From: Ciona savignyi
Lineage: Eukaryota; Chordata; Ascidiacea; Phlebobranchia; Cionidae
Assembly: GCA_000149265.1 (NCBI GenBank)
Contig: CH003424.1
Location: 298,690 to 362,689 of the forward strand
Direction of reading: 5' to 3'
Length of the DNA stretch: 64,000 bases
Every line of letters begins with the position of its first letter. The first letter of the stretch is position 1. Shown piece after piece: positions 50,601-63,100 of this stretch. Position numbers and translations under genes: made by a program. The notes below the pieces were generated by a model that did no database searches, was not told the DNA's origin, and was given only the letters and a program-made list of their open reading frames with translations.

Positions 50601-50839
50601 AAATTATTAATAAGCTTGGTGTGGGGTGGTAGAGGAGCGCCTATTTTGGTTTCAATAGAAGCCTTTAAATAATGAATATACCTCTTAAATAATTTCCAAG
50701 AAGTCTGATTTAAATCTTCAATCTTATTTTCGGTCCATGACCTTGACTTCCAGGAATGTTAGATAATGTTGTGTAAAGTTTTTATTATTATGCCATTAAT
50801 AAAAATTCTTTGGATATCTGGATACTAGCTGGTTTTTAG

Positions 50840-51055
50840 GGTGCCTCTAAATACTACAGGACCGCTTGGATCACTTAGATTGTTATAGAAAGTAATTTTA
50901 ACCATGTTTTAAACACTAATCTCAACCCCAGAACTAACTTTAAATCCAACCCTAACATTAATATTATGGCTTTTGTAATTACGAAGTATAGTAAGCGATC
51001 TAAGCAAACCAAGCGATCCAAGCTGTCCAAGCGTCCTGTAGTATTTAGAGGTACC
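50840..51055. mobile_element. Palindromic MITE, family N, copy 2
   Basis: GGTGCCTCTAAATACTACAG start, CTGTAGTATTTAGAGGTACC end; 216 bp, uninterrupted. Confidence 0.85.
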
Positions 51056-52440
51056 AGATTTTTTATTACTTTGGTTATTTGATTGCCTGATTTTCTGTAC
51101 TTTTTGGTTGTGCCTTGCTTTGAAGTTAGTTGCTTTTTGGCGGTTGGTGTGGTAGACCGAGCAAAACAAATAAATGGTTTTGTGCTGAAACATAACAGTT
51201 GCAAAGAGGTGTTATTTTGGTTCTACACCTGCTTCTGTCTTTGTTGTTTCGCATTTACATTACAACTTCACATGAGGGCCAGTATGGAAAGTTCACTCAG
51301 AATTAAATTTTACTAGTATTATTGCACACTTGGGTGATTATTAGTTCAGTAAAGTACATATGTCTTGTGTGATACTGCTGGTGAGTGGTAGAATGGAGAA
51401 GGGAAACCACCTTCAAGATATTAGATTTTTGTGTTTTCCATGTTTGTCTATTTAGATGTAAGGAGCGTAGTACCCTAACCCAGAAAGAAAAATAAATGAG
51501 TTTGATTGTATGTTATGAAAAACAACATTTTAAATAGTTTTGTACATACTGTAAAACCTCTAATTGAGCGCCACATCCACCACCAATCTAATAAACATGT
51601 TATTATATTTTCACCGGTAAATTTTTATCACTTTCATCGAAAATACATCAAAATAGCTCCATTAACCCGAGGGTGAGGTAATCTGACAATTATCCATGTG
51701 TTAACGCCCCCTGGTTTTTCCGTTTACTGGGATAAACATGATTATCATATTATATATCATAATTTTCATGGTCTGGTGCTTCCAGCAGTTCACCATATTC
51801 ATATACATTTTGTGATGTTTTGCAATCTGTTTGTTTTGCTAATTTATCCTGTTCCGTCAAAATCATGATGACTTTATTTGTTGCTATTTGAGGGCATACA
51901 ACAAATAAACTAAATGGTTCAAGTAATGATGGCGGCTTACCTACAATTGCTATTTTCGATTCAGTAATTCCATGTTATTGTTTTAAAACTAACCAACATT
52001 GAATGCTTATGGTAAAGACATAACTTGAATTCTTAAAATCTTAAAAAAGTGAATTTTTAAACTTCTGTAAATACTGCAACAATGGGTATTCTGTGCATAT
52101 GTTTGCTAAGTTAACCACTGGTGCTGTGTTTGAGTACACAATGTAAACATTGAGCACATGATTCCCAACAAAGGTACCAGTTGGTTATAGGGTTACTCTT
52201 GTGTTGTACTTTTACTAGGCTACTAGACTTTTTTGCTACTGAATCTGTAAGTACATTTTATAGACTACCGGTAGTCTTTCAGTTACTCTATGTAAATGTT
52301 GGTAATTGGTATATTATAAATTTAATTTTTCGCTTTTTTTTTTTACTAGAAATGTGGTATATTGTTGCATTTAGAATACCATATTTTTAGGGAACGAATT
52401 AGTAATAAACTTTAACAAATTTTCTTCTACCATTAATTTA
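51056..52440. other. Gene-free upstream region of the sulfatase gene
   Basis: No gene seen apart from a SINE 3' fragment at about 51655-51752 (+). The last bases before the sulfatase ATG (TTTTCTTCTACCATTAATTTAG) look like a polypyrimidine tract and 3' splice site, so a 5' non-coding exon or spliced-leader addition is possible. Confidence 0.4.
51655..51752 (+). mobile_element. SINE 3' fragment
   Basis: CTCCATTAACCCGAGGGTG, GTAATCTGACAAT, TTTCCGTTTACTGGGATAAAC match the SINE body and 3' end in order. Confidence 0.6.
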
Positions 52441-52448
52441 GTAGCAAA

Positions 52449-54000
52449 ATGCTTGGGTTTAAGATCGCAGTATTTTTGTTGACGATTTATGCATCACAAA
52501 GTTCTTCTGCTTCAAAACCCAACATTGTATTCATCCTGGCCGACGACTTTGGCTTCAACGACATCGGGTACCATGCAGTGGAGCACCATTCTGATATGAA
52601 GACTCCATTTCTGGATTCCCTGGCAATGTCCGGAGTAAGGTTGGAGAATTATTACATTCAGCCGATTTGCTCTCCATCTAGAAGTGTCTTAATGAGCGGA
52701 AGGTATCAGATCCACACTGGTTTGCAACATTACGTTATATCTCCCCAACAGAGGAACGGGCTGCCTTTGGAAAACATTATACTGCCGGAGCAGTTGCATA
52801 AATGTGGCTACGATACTCACATGGTTGGGAAATGGCATCTGGGATTCTACAAGGAAGACTTCACCCCTTGGAAACGTGGGTTCAATTCCTACTTTGGATA
52901 TTTGACAGGTGGTGGAAGATTATTACACAAAATGGAGATGTGATGGAAAATTGTGTGGTTACGATATGTCTTCAGAAAAGGGTCCAACTAATGAGACTTA
53001 TGGGAAGTATTCTGCTAACTTATTTGTTGACAAAGCGAAAGAGGCTATAGACAAAAGAAATACGAACCAACCTTTATTTTTATACGTCGCTTTTCAGTCA
53101 GTTCATTCTCCAATGGAAGTTCCTGCATCTTATGAAAAACCGTTTGCTTATATTAAAGATAACAACCGAAGAGCGTATGGTGGTATGGTGGCAGCCATGG
53201 ATGAAGCTGTTAAAAACATCACACTTCACTTGCAAGCTGCTGGAATATGGAACAACACACTTTTAATATTTTCAGCAGATAACGGTGGCCAGACACTGTC
53301 CGGTGGAAATAATTATCCTCTTAGAGGAAGGAAGCTTACACTTTGGGAAGGTGGGATCAAAGGTGTTGGATTCGTGCATGGGGAAATGCTTAATGTCCCA
53401 AACCCAAATGTTATAGTTAATAATGAAATGATGCATATTTCCGATTGGTTTCCCACAATAATGGCTGCAAGTCAATGCTCGTATGTAGAAGGCACACAAA
53501 AGCTTGACGGTGTTAATCAATGGGACACTATTCTTGGAAACGCTGTCTCACCCAGAAAAGAAATTCTTCTCAACATTGACCCACTATTCACGCCACTGTA
53601 TTACAACCAAACTCCACGGAAATTTGTCAAAATGGACTTTGATACGTCAGTTCATGCAGGAATAAGGTATGGAGAGTGGAAACTGTTAACGGGAGCCCAA
53701 GGAGACGACAGATGGATTGTACCACCGGAGTGGGAAAATAAAGTTTCCGAGTTATATGGTGAGAACCCAGAGCATCCTGGGACACAAAAACTTGGAGGGA
53801 AATCGGTCCAACTTTATAACATCGTAAATGACCCATATGAGCATGTTGAGGTGTCCGACTTGTATCCAGATGTCGTCAACGAGCTTTTAGCAAGATTATC
53901 CGCATACAATGCTACTGCAGTGCCGGTGAATTACCCTGGGAATGATCCAGCTTCAGACCCAAGTCTTCATGGGGGTTTCTGGACTCCATGGGTCAAGTAG
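52449..54000 (+). CDS. Arylsulfatase B-like sulfatase, one frame shift
   Basis: A secreted or lysosomal sulfatase of the arylsulfatase B/I/J type, which removes sulfate from glycosaminoglycans. A hydrophobic signal peptide (residues 1-20) is followed by NIVFILADD with metal-binding Asp32-Asp33, the CSPSR motif (Cys74, the residue converted to formylglycine), GKWHLG (Lys128, His130), and in the second part FSADNGG and [11 protein letters not shown]. It is one exon. Frame 1 reads 164 codons to TGA; reading continues in the next frame from 52915. The expected GG-EDYYT has an extra G (GGTGGTGGAAG) near 52914. With that base ignored the frame is open for about 517 codons, close to the family length. 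A sequencing error or a recent mutation both fit. AATAAA lies at 54288. Confidence 0.88.
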
Positions 54001-54287
54001 TCATTCCAAGGTAGTATTTTCGTGTTCATAACCTTTGGTTTTCGTGTTTATAACCTTAGTTTATAAATTTTGTCAATTTGATTAAAAAGCTCTTTTGTAC
54101 AATCGTCTGTTTCTCTTGATTACAAATCAACGTCATATTTAAGGAGATTTATATTTTTGAGATTATAATGTGAACTATTTTTAACTAAAAAGTCATTTGT
54201 TGTGTTTAAGTTATTTTTAACTCAGTTCATTACATCACATAGTGAAAGTACCATAATTAATATGAATAAGAGTAATTTGTCACAGGC

Positions 54288-54293
54288 AATAAA
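54288..54293 (+). terminator. Poly(A) signal of the sulfatase gene
   Basis: AATAAA 288 bases past the stop; no earlier AATAAA seen on this strand. Confidence 0.5.
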
Positions 54294-55024
54294 ATATATA
54301 TTAACTTTATATATGTATGCTGTTTATTTTTGTCTAGTTATTTTGATTCTGTAGTTGACAATTGACTTTAAGTCTGTTGTAAGGTGTGCAGTACTAAAAA
54401 AGATCTTTCAACTCTTTCAATTAATTATTATTGTAAAAATTTTAGTAATAGTTCAAATTTTTTTTTAATTTACAATCCAAATTTTCTATTGTGTTTATAT
54501 AGTTATTTTATATTTGTGACTTTTAAAGTTGATTTAATAATATGTATATCTTGATGTTCCACAATATATTTTCATGTTTGTTTCATTCCAAGTAAACTTC
54601 ATATTTATATTCACTGTTTGAACACCATCAATATAACATTTCCATACTGTACAGTTGGTTATACGAAGCGGAAGGTGGTTGGTTTGATACTAGTTGTCAC
54701 CAGGGACAGAATAGAATATTCATGTTTATTCCCCATTTATGGAAAAAACGCAATAAGGCCTTCTTTGTTTTTCCATTCACTGGGATACTAAAGATTGTGC
54801 CGGATAACCGCACTACTACAGAGAAATACGTTTTTCGAGGGTGCAGACTGTAGGCATACTCAAATTACTAAAGTAATATGATTCTAGCGGCACAGAGAAG
54901 TGAATAAAGGCTTCTTTCATGCCTTATTGACTCCAACAAACCCGAGCTCCGTCACGGAAAGCCAATCCCATTCTCGAGGACACCAAACCACACAAAGTTG
55001 GTGAACAAATCGTCTGTACAAACG

Positions 55025-55200
55025 ATGTTTAGTTAGTTTAGTTGATTCATTTTTTTGCCCCAGTATTAAAAATTGGCAAATGAATCAAATTACGACACAG
55101 AAACAGGAAAAGACGGCAAAACGAACTGTTGTTAAAACAAGTTATTAGAAAAAGAATATCATTTAATAAATATAACAGACGCGGCCGCCAAACCTAAGCA
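55025..55200 (-). repeat. Repeat family X, reverse copy
   Basis: TTTAGTTAGTTTAGTTGATTC at the left (the CTAAA tail inverted) and ACGCGGCCGCCAAACCTAAG at the right. Confidence 0.65.
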
Positions 55201-55789
55201 AAATAACAATAATAAGCAAACAAAATTTAATTACGACCAAAACAATATTTTAATGCGATGGGCTACCACACATAGTTCCAGGCAAACCGCCACGCAAAAA
55301 TGGGTATTTCGCAGTACCAAACCGTCCCCCCAATCCTTGAGAGACAAAATATGCCCCTCTCAGCCCGCTAATTTGGAAACTCCAAAGCGTCAAAAACTCT
55401 CAGCGCCCAAATTATATCCTCCCATGAGCAACAAGGCGTCAAAAGATCGGCCTCCCACCAACTAGGACGGTTCACATTGCTGCACAGTGGGAAGCCACTG
55501 AGACCCGCGGTTCCGGGCTCCATCGTGAGAGAACAATAATGACGTCTATTCCATACAGCACACATCGACTTTTCTGAACTTTCGCGAATTCTTTACAGTG
55601 TTTTAGCCAAGGAAAAAACTGGCTAGGTTAAGATCAATGAATAAGGATTAAACGTCCTCGACTTGACTACTTTATTCTGTGATTGGTCTATCAAAGCTTC
55701 AGTAGTTTTATAACATCAATTGTATTAAGCTATTAAGGCGATTAACTTAGTACCAATTGCGAGTTAAATTGTTACATGTTTAAACGACA

Positions 55790-56335
55790 TAGATTCCAAA
55801 TAAACTCTCCGAAATCGTCACATACAAGATGTTTCTTAATGCGTTCAGCGTCTTTCCCTGTTAGGAGCCTCCGTTAGGAGCCCTTTCGTCAGGAGCCAAA
55901 GTTAATAAATTTATATAGACAAGATTATTCCACAGCTGCGGTAATAATAGTTCAGTGATGATGCATAGTCACCGCAAATGTCGGCTGCGGCGATCATAAA
56001 TCTAATGTAAACATATGAGGTCGCTACAAGCTGATATGATTCTCGCATTCCGACAACTTCCGGAAGGGTCTTTATTCTTGTTTATTATTTAGGTCCTCAT
56101 CCCAGAACCCGCTTTCGATACTAAAAGATGATAGGTCATATACAAAACAACCAAGTCAGCTCGGCACCGTATGGTCAAGGATTATATAAGACCCATCGAG
56201 CCTGACGTGAGGAATAAAGCCGATTCACGCAAGCCACAAAACCAGGGAAGGTTTTGCCCATATAAGCAGTAAAGGTAACTTTTTTTGGTATGTGTGCATT
56301 ATTTGGTATTATGCACACAAAACGCGAAATTCACT
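55790..56335. other. Possible solo LTR or regulatory block
   Basis: Contains AGGATTATATAAGACC (TATA-like) followed within 50 bases by GGAATAAAGCC (poly(A)-like) and triple TTAGGAGCC/TCAGGAGCC repeats near 55862. That order is typical of LTRs, but I found no second copy, no TG...CA ends with confidence and no internal genes. Confidence 0.25.
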
Positions 56336-56439
56336 AAAACTTTTTGTATTTATCCACATTTCTCGAACCACTAGAGTCCCAAGAGCTACCACAAAGCATA
56401 TTCACTGATTGTGTAGTTTCTGACTGTTTAATCATAGAA

Positions 56440-56700
56440 TCTCCCGAATAGCTTGGTGGGTTAGTCGCCTTTTAGTCGAAGGTTGCAGTTAGTCAGTTGT
56501 ATTTTTAGACATGGCAGTTAACAGACACTACCTGAAACCAGTGAATTAATAAGTTTTATTAAAACTAAAGGAACATCTCAATCATATATACAACACATTG
56601 TAACAGCTGCGATGACCCGACGCTGGACACAAGGTTAACTGACGATTTCCCGTGTGGTAACAACCCTTGCGTTTTCCTTCCATGATAAACGTAAATATCA
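56440..56700 (+). mobile_element. SINE, diverged
   Basis: Head AGCTTGGTGGGTTAGTCGCC, GTCGAAGGTTGCAG, body, and 3' CCATGATAAACGTAAATATC in order. Confidence 0.65.
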
Positions 56701-57033
56701 AGTAATGTTTTGTTTATTTTGGGTGCGTGCAAAATACCGCAGTCTAGTTACAATTATTTATCCACCACGAGATAGGACCAACCATTTTTTTGTTAATTCA
56801 TAGAAATAAGAATTACGGAATGCCGACCCATTTAGGTCTATATTACAAAGTCGGAAATGATCGCCTTGTAACAGTGTTACAGATTGATTGAAAAAATAAA
56901 AAGTTAAACAAAAATGCTAAAAACAACGTTGCATATGCCACACTAAAGCTGTAATCGGAATTCATTTGTATATGCACTATATGCCAACAATTTTGTTGAA
57001 AGGGGTAATTATTCAGAAAAATAAATGTTGAAT

Positions 57034-57197
57034 TTAGAGTAAACTATGGTCATCGCTGATTTTATTTTCTTCTTCGGCTTGAGACGCTGAACGAACGCTG
57101 TGAAGCATTTTGAGACAAACGCACACTGATAAGAAGGCTGATGCGCTGCCTACGTAGAACACCAGGGTTAAATCTCCTGTCACGTCAACGAATTTAC
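57034..57197 (-). CDS. MCT exon 8 (C-terminal)
   Basis: Begins after CCTTTCAG; encodes GKFVDVTGDLTLVFYVGSAS (TM12) and a cytosolic tail ending ISDDHSLL with stop TAA. This last exon is not an obvious open frame by itself. Confidence 0.82.
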
Positions 57198-60100
57198 CTG
57201 AAAGGTTTAATTAAATATTAAGTTTGGCGGCCACGTCTAAATATACCGGAAATAAATCATAATTTGATTTTAGAAGTGTTTTAACGTCTGTCATTTGCGC
57301 CGAAGCTATTGTAGTGTGTTGTGTGTGATTCACACGTTCCCTATTTTGGTAAAACCCAATAATCTACTGGGTTCAGGCATGTACATTAAGTGCCTTGCTT
57401 AGGAGCACAACTGACTAGCAAGCGACCAGTTTCGAATATGCAACCCTTCGGCTAAAAGGCGACGCACTAACTGACCAAGCTAATCTGTCGAACGAATTTC
57501 CGCCGTTCTCTTTATATATTACGACCACGATTTTTATGCACACTGCACCCACACGAACAACCCATGAGGAAAATACAAAGCTAGACAGTACGACTACAAT
57601 TGAACAAGGCATCTCTTACTTACCTATCATTATCGTAGATAGCATGCCCAGTCCGTGAATGGGGATATTGCCGTATCCAAACGCCGCTGTGTATAGCTTA
57701 AGTCCGAACAAATCCACGATAAATATGGAATACAATCCATCCAGTCCCCCGGTACTCATGCCCAGCACAACACAACCCCCCATCAATGCATAGTACGAGC
57801 GAAGATGGGGCAATACAAGGAAGATTAGGCTCGTACATAGCGTCACTGAAGCCTAAGAAAAGCATCATTTAATGGCCTTTCACATATACAGTATTTTGTC
57901 AATGAATTTAAAAGCAAAACGATCGTGTGATCGATTGCTTAACGCAGAGGTTCTTAACCTCTTTTGTTTCGTTTAGGCTACCCCTTTCCGAATAAAAAAA
58001 GTATAATTTACCCCCATCTTCTTGGTTGCCCTTCGTCAAGAAAAGTAAAACAAATCTTTTCGTTTTTTTACCAGGGCACATATCAAAATATTTTTTTTAG
58101 AAAAACTACAGTAAACACACAAGAATGTAAACATTTTCTTTTAATACTAACTGACACACGATTTCAACAGTCAATCATTGAGACTTTTGTGCTTGTTTTC
58201 CACGAAATTTACCCCTTCAATCGGTAAACCCCAAGGGGTAAAATGTACCCCCAAGGGGTAAATTTACCCCTGGTTAAGAACCCCTGGCTTAACGCGATCG
58301 ATACGTATAACGATTTTTAATAAAATGGTCTTAATGACGAACCAATCATGGGTTCAAAGCTTGGTCCTTTAAAAAAAACAGTTTAAAGTTTGACCATAGT
58401 CCTGTGTCACCCACTATTTGACATATTAATTGAGCTTTGACAGGTTAAACGAGTTAGGATTGTAGGACTATATAATCTGCCGTCCAGAACAATACATTTC
58501 CATGTGGGGGATTGGTCAGATGACTCGAATGCCTGATCAAAAGTCCTCCCGGGGAAGATTTCCCTTTTTCTAGGACAGGATATTAGTGTATAACCCCGTG
58601 AATGGGAATACGCAATGGGCGTTATCACACGGGAAATTATCACACCACCTCGCGCCTACCGTCGGGTTACCGGAGCTATTGCAGTGTGTTGTGTTACGTT
58701 CAATTAGTTTTATAAGAAGCCATCATTCCACACGGTTCTTTAACTAAAACTATATTAGTGGCTCTATCACACCACACTGCTATATACATTCTAACTTGAC
58801 TGCAAGCATGTAATAATCTACTGAATGCTATGTACACCACGGGAACTGAACGTGATAACCTCAATGGAACTTACACAGATGGTGAAGCGTTGTGTCTTCG
58901 TAGTTCGATCCATGAATACCCCGTAGATGCACCTTGATACCATCTCCCCACACATCAGCGCGGAGATGAGACTCGACGCCTTCATCTCGTCCAACCCGAC
59001 TGTAGCAACACGAGTTAGTTGTCAGACAGAATAGCGTGGTAGGCTACCGCCTTGCCTTTCAACAGAAATGTTGCAGGTTCGAAACTTGTCGCTTGCTAAA
59101 CGGTCGTGTCTTTGAACAAGGCACTTAACGGACATTGCCTGAACCCAGTAGTATGATGGATTTTATCGAACTTAAAGAAACGTCTTAATCATACACCACA
59201 AACACACTGCAATAGCTCCGGTATCCCAACGATGGCCGCGAGTGATATTGAACGCATAAATATTTGCCGTAACCATACAACTATTCATCCACTATACTTT
59301 GGAGCAAGTACTTACTTGATTGTCCATATGGCACGAGATATATCAAACACGAACTTGACGCAATTGCAAAGAATACCCATGAGAAGGCATAGTAGTAGAA
59401 CCGGGGATCGGTTAAGATATACAACTCCATTCTTTTGCACAACTTTTGAACACGTTTTTTGAAAGTATCCCCGGAAACATCGGAGGACGATTCTGAAGTC
59501 CAAATCTTATCGTTGTCGTTCTCGCTATTCGGCGACTGGATCCAGTCCAAACCTTCCACGTCACATCCGGAGTCGTTTTCAGATTCAACGCTGTTTGAGT
59601 AACAAGACAATGTTAATCAAAAGGTTCAAAGTATTAAGCCTTAAGTCGGCTCCGACCGATTAGTTTAGTCGGTAATGCGTCGCTTTTCAGCCGAAGGGTT
59701 CCAGGTTCGAAACTGGTCCTTGGAAAAGGCACATAACATACATTGCCTGAACGCCGTGACTTAATGGTATTTACTAAATTGAAGGAAACGGCCCAATCAT
59801 GCATAACGCACTGCAATAGCTTTGGTAACTCGATCTTGTACGGTAGGCGCGAGGTAATCTAGGCGGTAACACGTCCTTGCGTTTTCTCATTCACGAAAAT
59901 AAACTTGAAGATCCTTTGATAAAGAAGTAATTGTCAATAATATTGATTAAATATCCGTTCCAACCAATCACCTGGCAACCGGACATTCCTGTCAACAGCG
60001 TTTATGTAAAAAAAAAGTGTTTTTTTTTCAGAATCGAAAGGAACCCATAAACACCGTGGAGAAACCCATTAAAGAATAGTACCGTTAATTAAAGTTGTTA

Positions 60101-63100
60101 TATAATATGATTAAATTACATGCGTGCATAACTGTGGGTTAAATGTAACCTACTGACATGTAGGATAGTAACAGAAGGAATTCGGATAGTATAATTCACC
60201 ACCTCTCGCCCACCATCCGATTACCAGAGCTATTGCAGTGCGTTGTGTATGATTCAAACGTTCCTTCAATTTGGTAGAACCCATAAATTTGCTTGGTTCA
60301 GGCAATGTCCGTTAAGTCCCTTATTGCCCAAGTACACAGCCGACGAGTTTCAAGCGAAACCCTTATTTAAGGAATCCGGCCAAACTAAAAGTCCGTTAAG
60401 TGCAATCCTTTTACAGTTATATAAAAATAAAAAATACCTATTATGCCAGTTATAAGAATGGGAATAAACACCCAGTCACGTAAGAATGGGAATAGAAACC
60501 CACTATTATGTCATATTCATACACATTTGTAGCAAGATTCGCCTTCTTGTTGTTGTTAGGGTCGAACGCGCCCGACAACTTGAAATTTTCGAACGATTTG
60601 GTTTCCCGGCGGATTCGATTTCGTAGTTCTGGAGGGAAGTCTTCTGAGAGAATTAGCGGTCGCAAGAGGGCGCCAACCGCCGTGATGTGGAAAAATATCC
60701 CGCTGATAAGCTGCGAAGTGAACAGTACGATTGTGTGGTTAGATGATTAACGCGACTGATACATATACCGACTCCTTTACAGAATAGTCTTAGTGGTAAG
60801 ACCAACAAGGGTTCGAAACTTGGCTCGGTTAAAATAAGATGAGCTACAAAATAAACAGAACGATCGTGTGGCTGAATGGGCAACGCTACTGATAAATATA
60901 ACGACTCCTGTACAGAATAGTCCTATAGTGGCGAGACCATCATAGGTTTGAAACATGGCTCGATAAAAATGAAAATTGTAAAAAAGATTAACATATAATT
61001 CTATTTGAATAAGGTTATTGCGATAAGGTCTGGTAAGTCCTTTCGATTATTAGTGGTACGTGGAGCGTACAAATAAGATGTAAAACATACCTTAAATTTA
61101 CAAATCGCGATGTGAATTTTTACGGTTTTTAATGATTTCTTGTTCACAAGCTTTTATTTCTGGGTTTGTTATTAAATGGAATGTTGCTTATGAATTGGTA
61201 GCGCCATTTATTCGACTAAACCAGGGGTGGGCAAATTCTATCGCGATGGCCAGATGTATACACATGAATACGTGTTGTAATCTAGATCATTTTCAAAACT
61301 CGGCATATACGTTTAAGGCCCATTAAAAGGTTAAACCTACACAATGAAAGTTAAGGAGAGCTTCAAATAGACATACGCGGTATTTTGACGAGAAATTGCG
61401 GTAATTTAATCATATGTGAGTTATTACCAGTAAGGCGCCTCTCCAGCTGTAGCTGTCAATCATCAATTGGTAGGCGGGGCAATAAACGAATGCTCCCATT
61501 GTAAATCCTCCGCATAACATTTGAGTCGCAAGATTCCGACGGTGGGCAAAGTACCGTGTTATTGCCGTGTAGAGACTGATTACAATCTGCCCCATGCACA
61601 AGCCTTGAAACAAAAGGTGTTTTCTAATGAGAAACATAAAGGTGGCATCTCACACACGCTTGTGTTTGTTTATAAATTGAAGATTGAACCTATTGTATGG
61701 TCGTGTGGCTGAATGACTGTTTCACGCGACCGATACATTACAGATATTAATATAAAAAAGCGGTCTTGGTGACGAGCCCATCATGGGCTCAAAACTCCGC
61801 CAGCTAAAACATGTAAAAGAAAAAACTTTCGCAGCAGCAGGTTAGTTAAAGCGCAGAATATTATTCATGTACTGTTTGCAATATGAAAAAAGGTTGAAAG
61901 GTTGTGAGGCAGAATGGTACTCGACCGACACATATACCGATTTCTATGTAAAACAGTCTTTGTGTCAAACCTATCATGGTTCATAATTAAGATGGCGTAT
62001 AACCAATAAATACCTATGCGCGGCAGGATGTGACAAGTGGTACCCTCCCTTATAGTCATTGTTTTTAAACGAGTGTTTTGCTGAGTAACAATGGTGGTGA
62101 TTTCACAATGTTTGTTTGGTTGAAAGCAACATGTGCTAGGCCGGGCGCTGGTGTTCTTCTTTAGCTGTAACATTTTGTTATAGTGGATCAGTGCTTTTTG
62201 AAATAAAGGTGTTGATTGTGCAACTGCTAGCTGTTTTGTTGGGAAAAAGTTGCCGCTGTACAAAGGGATATGGGCTTACAAGTTTCAAGTAAAAGTTTGA
62301 AGGCTTTAAGGGTTGCAGATCCAAGGTTCAATTTTAAGTTGTGAAATCCAGGACTTTTTATGTCAGGATTGTGAGTGACAGCTGGTTTTGTGAGGTCAGT
62401 TTGCATTGGAGAGATAGGGAGAATAATTGGTTGAACGCCTCCTTAAATGTGCCGAAAAAAACAAGAAAAAACCTTGCTTTTTAACATATGTATACATGGT
62501 AATAAGTTTTAAAATACATGGTAATAAGACCGTTTTACATAAAAATCGGTACTTGAATGGGTTACGTTCGATCAGACAACCATTAAATAATCAATATTTT
62601 CAATCGAACTTTTGTGTGTCATACACAACACACTGCAATAGCTTCTGTAAACAAACGGTGGCACGAGATGGTCTGGCAATTACCCATGGTTTTCCCATTC
62701 ACGAGATATATAATGTTTTTCCCATTCACGCCGATAAACATGAATAGGCTATATATGGACAACAACATTTAAAAACTACAAATGTCTATCTAGCGATTGC
62801 TGAGCTAAGCAGTTTACAGTTTATGCAATTATCGACACTTTAATGTCAACGTACGGGTTTATCAAACAGGTGTTATGACATAACTATGTTGTTTATCAGC
62901 ACCCCTTACCAGGAATAAACCCAGCTAGAAGTTGCACTTGCCACAACTGTGGGACAAGCGAGGCACTGGCAGTGCAAACTGTCATGACAATACCTGCAGC
63001 CATCGTCACACTTCGAAAGCCAAATCGATTCAAAATGGTTGCAGCAAATGGACCTGTCAGGATAAAGAGTTTTATTATGTAACTCATAGCTAAAATGTCT

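Larger units (their letters stand above)
54300..57030. other. Intergenic region, sulfatase to MCT
   Basis: No gene recognised. It holds a reverse family X copy (55025-55200), an unidentified block with a 70-codon frame (55253-55465) of no known domain, an LTR-like stretch (about 55790-56335) and a SINE (56440-56700). Confidence 0.5.

Noticed and set aside
55253..55465. 70-codon frame as a new gene
   Set aside because: Proline/serine-rich, no start context, no homology I recognise; lies between repeats.
61865..62263. 132-codon - strand frame in MCT intron 2
   Set aside because: It crosses a tRNA-like repeat copy, has no domain, and does not fit MCT splicing phases.
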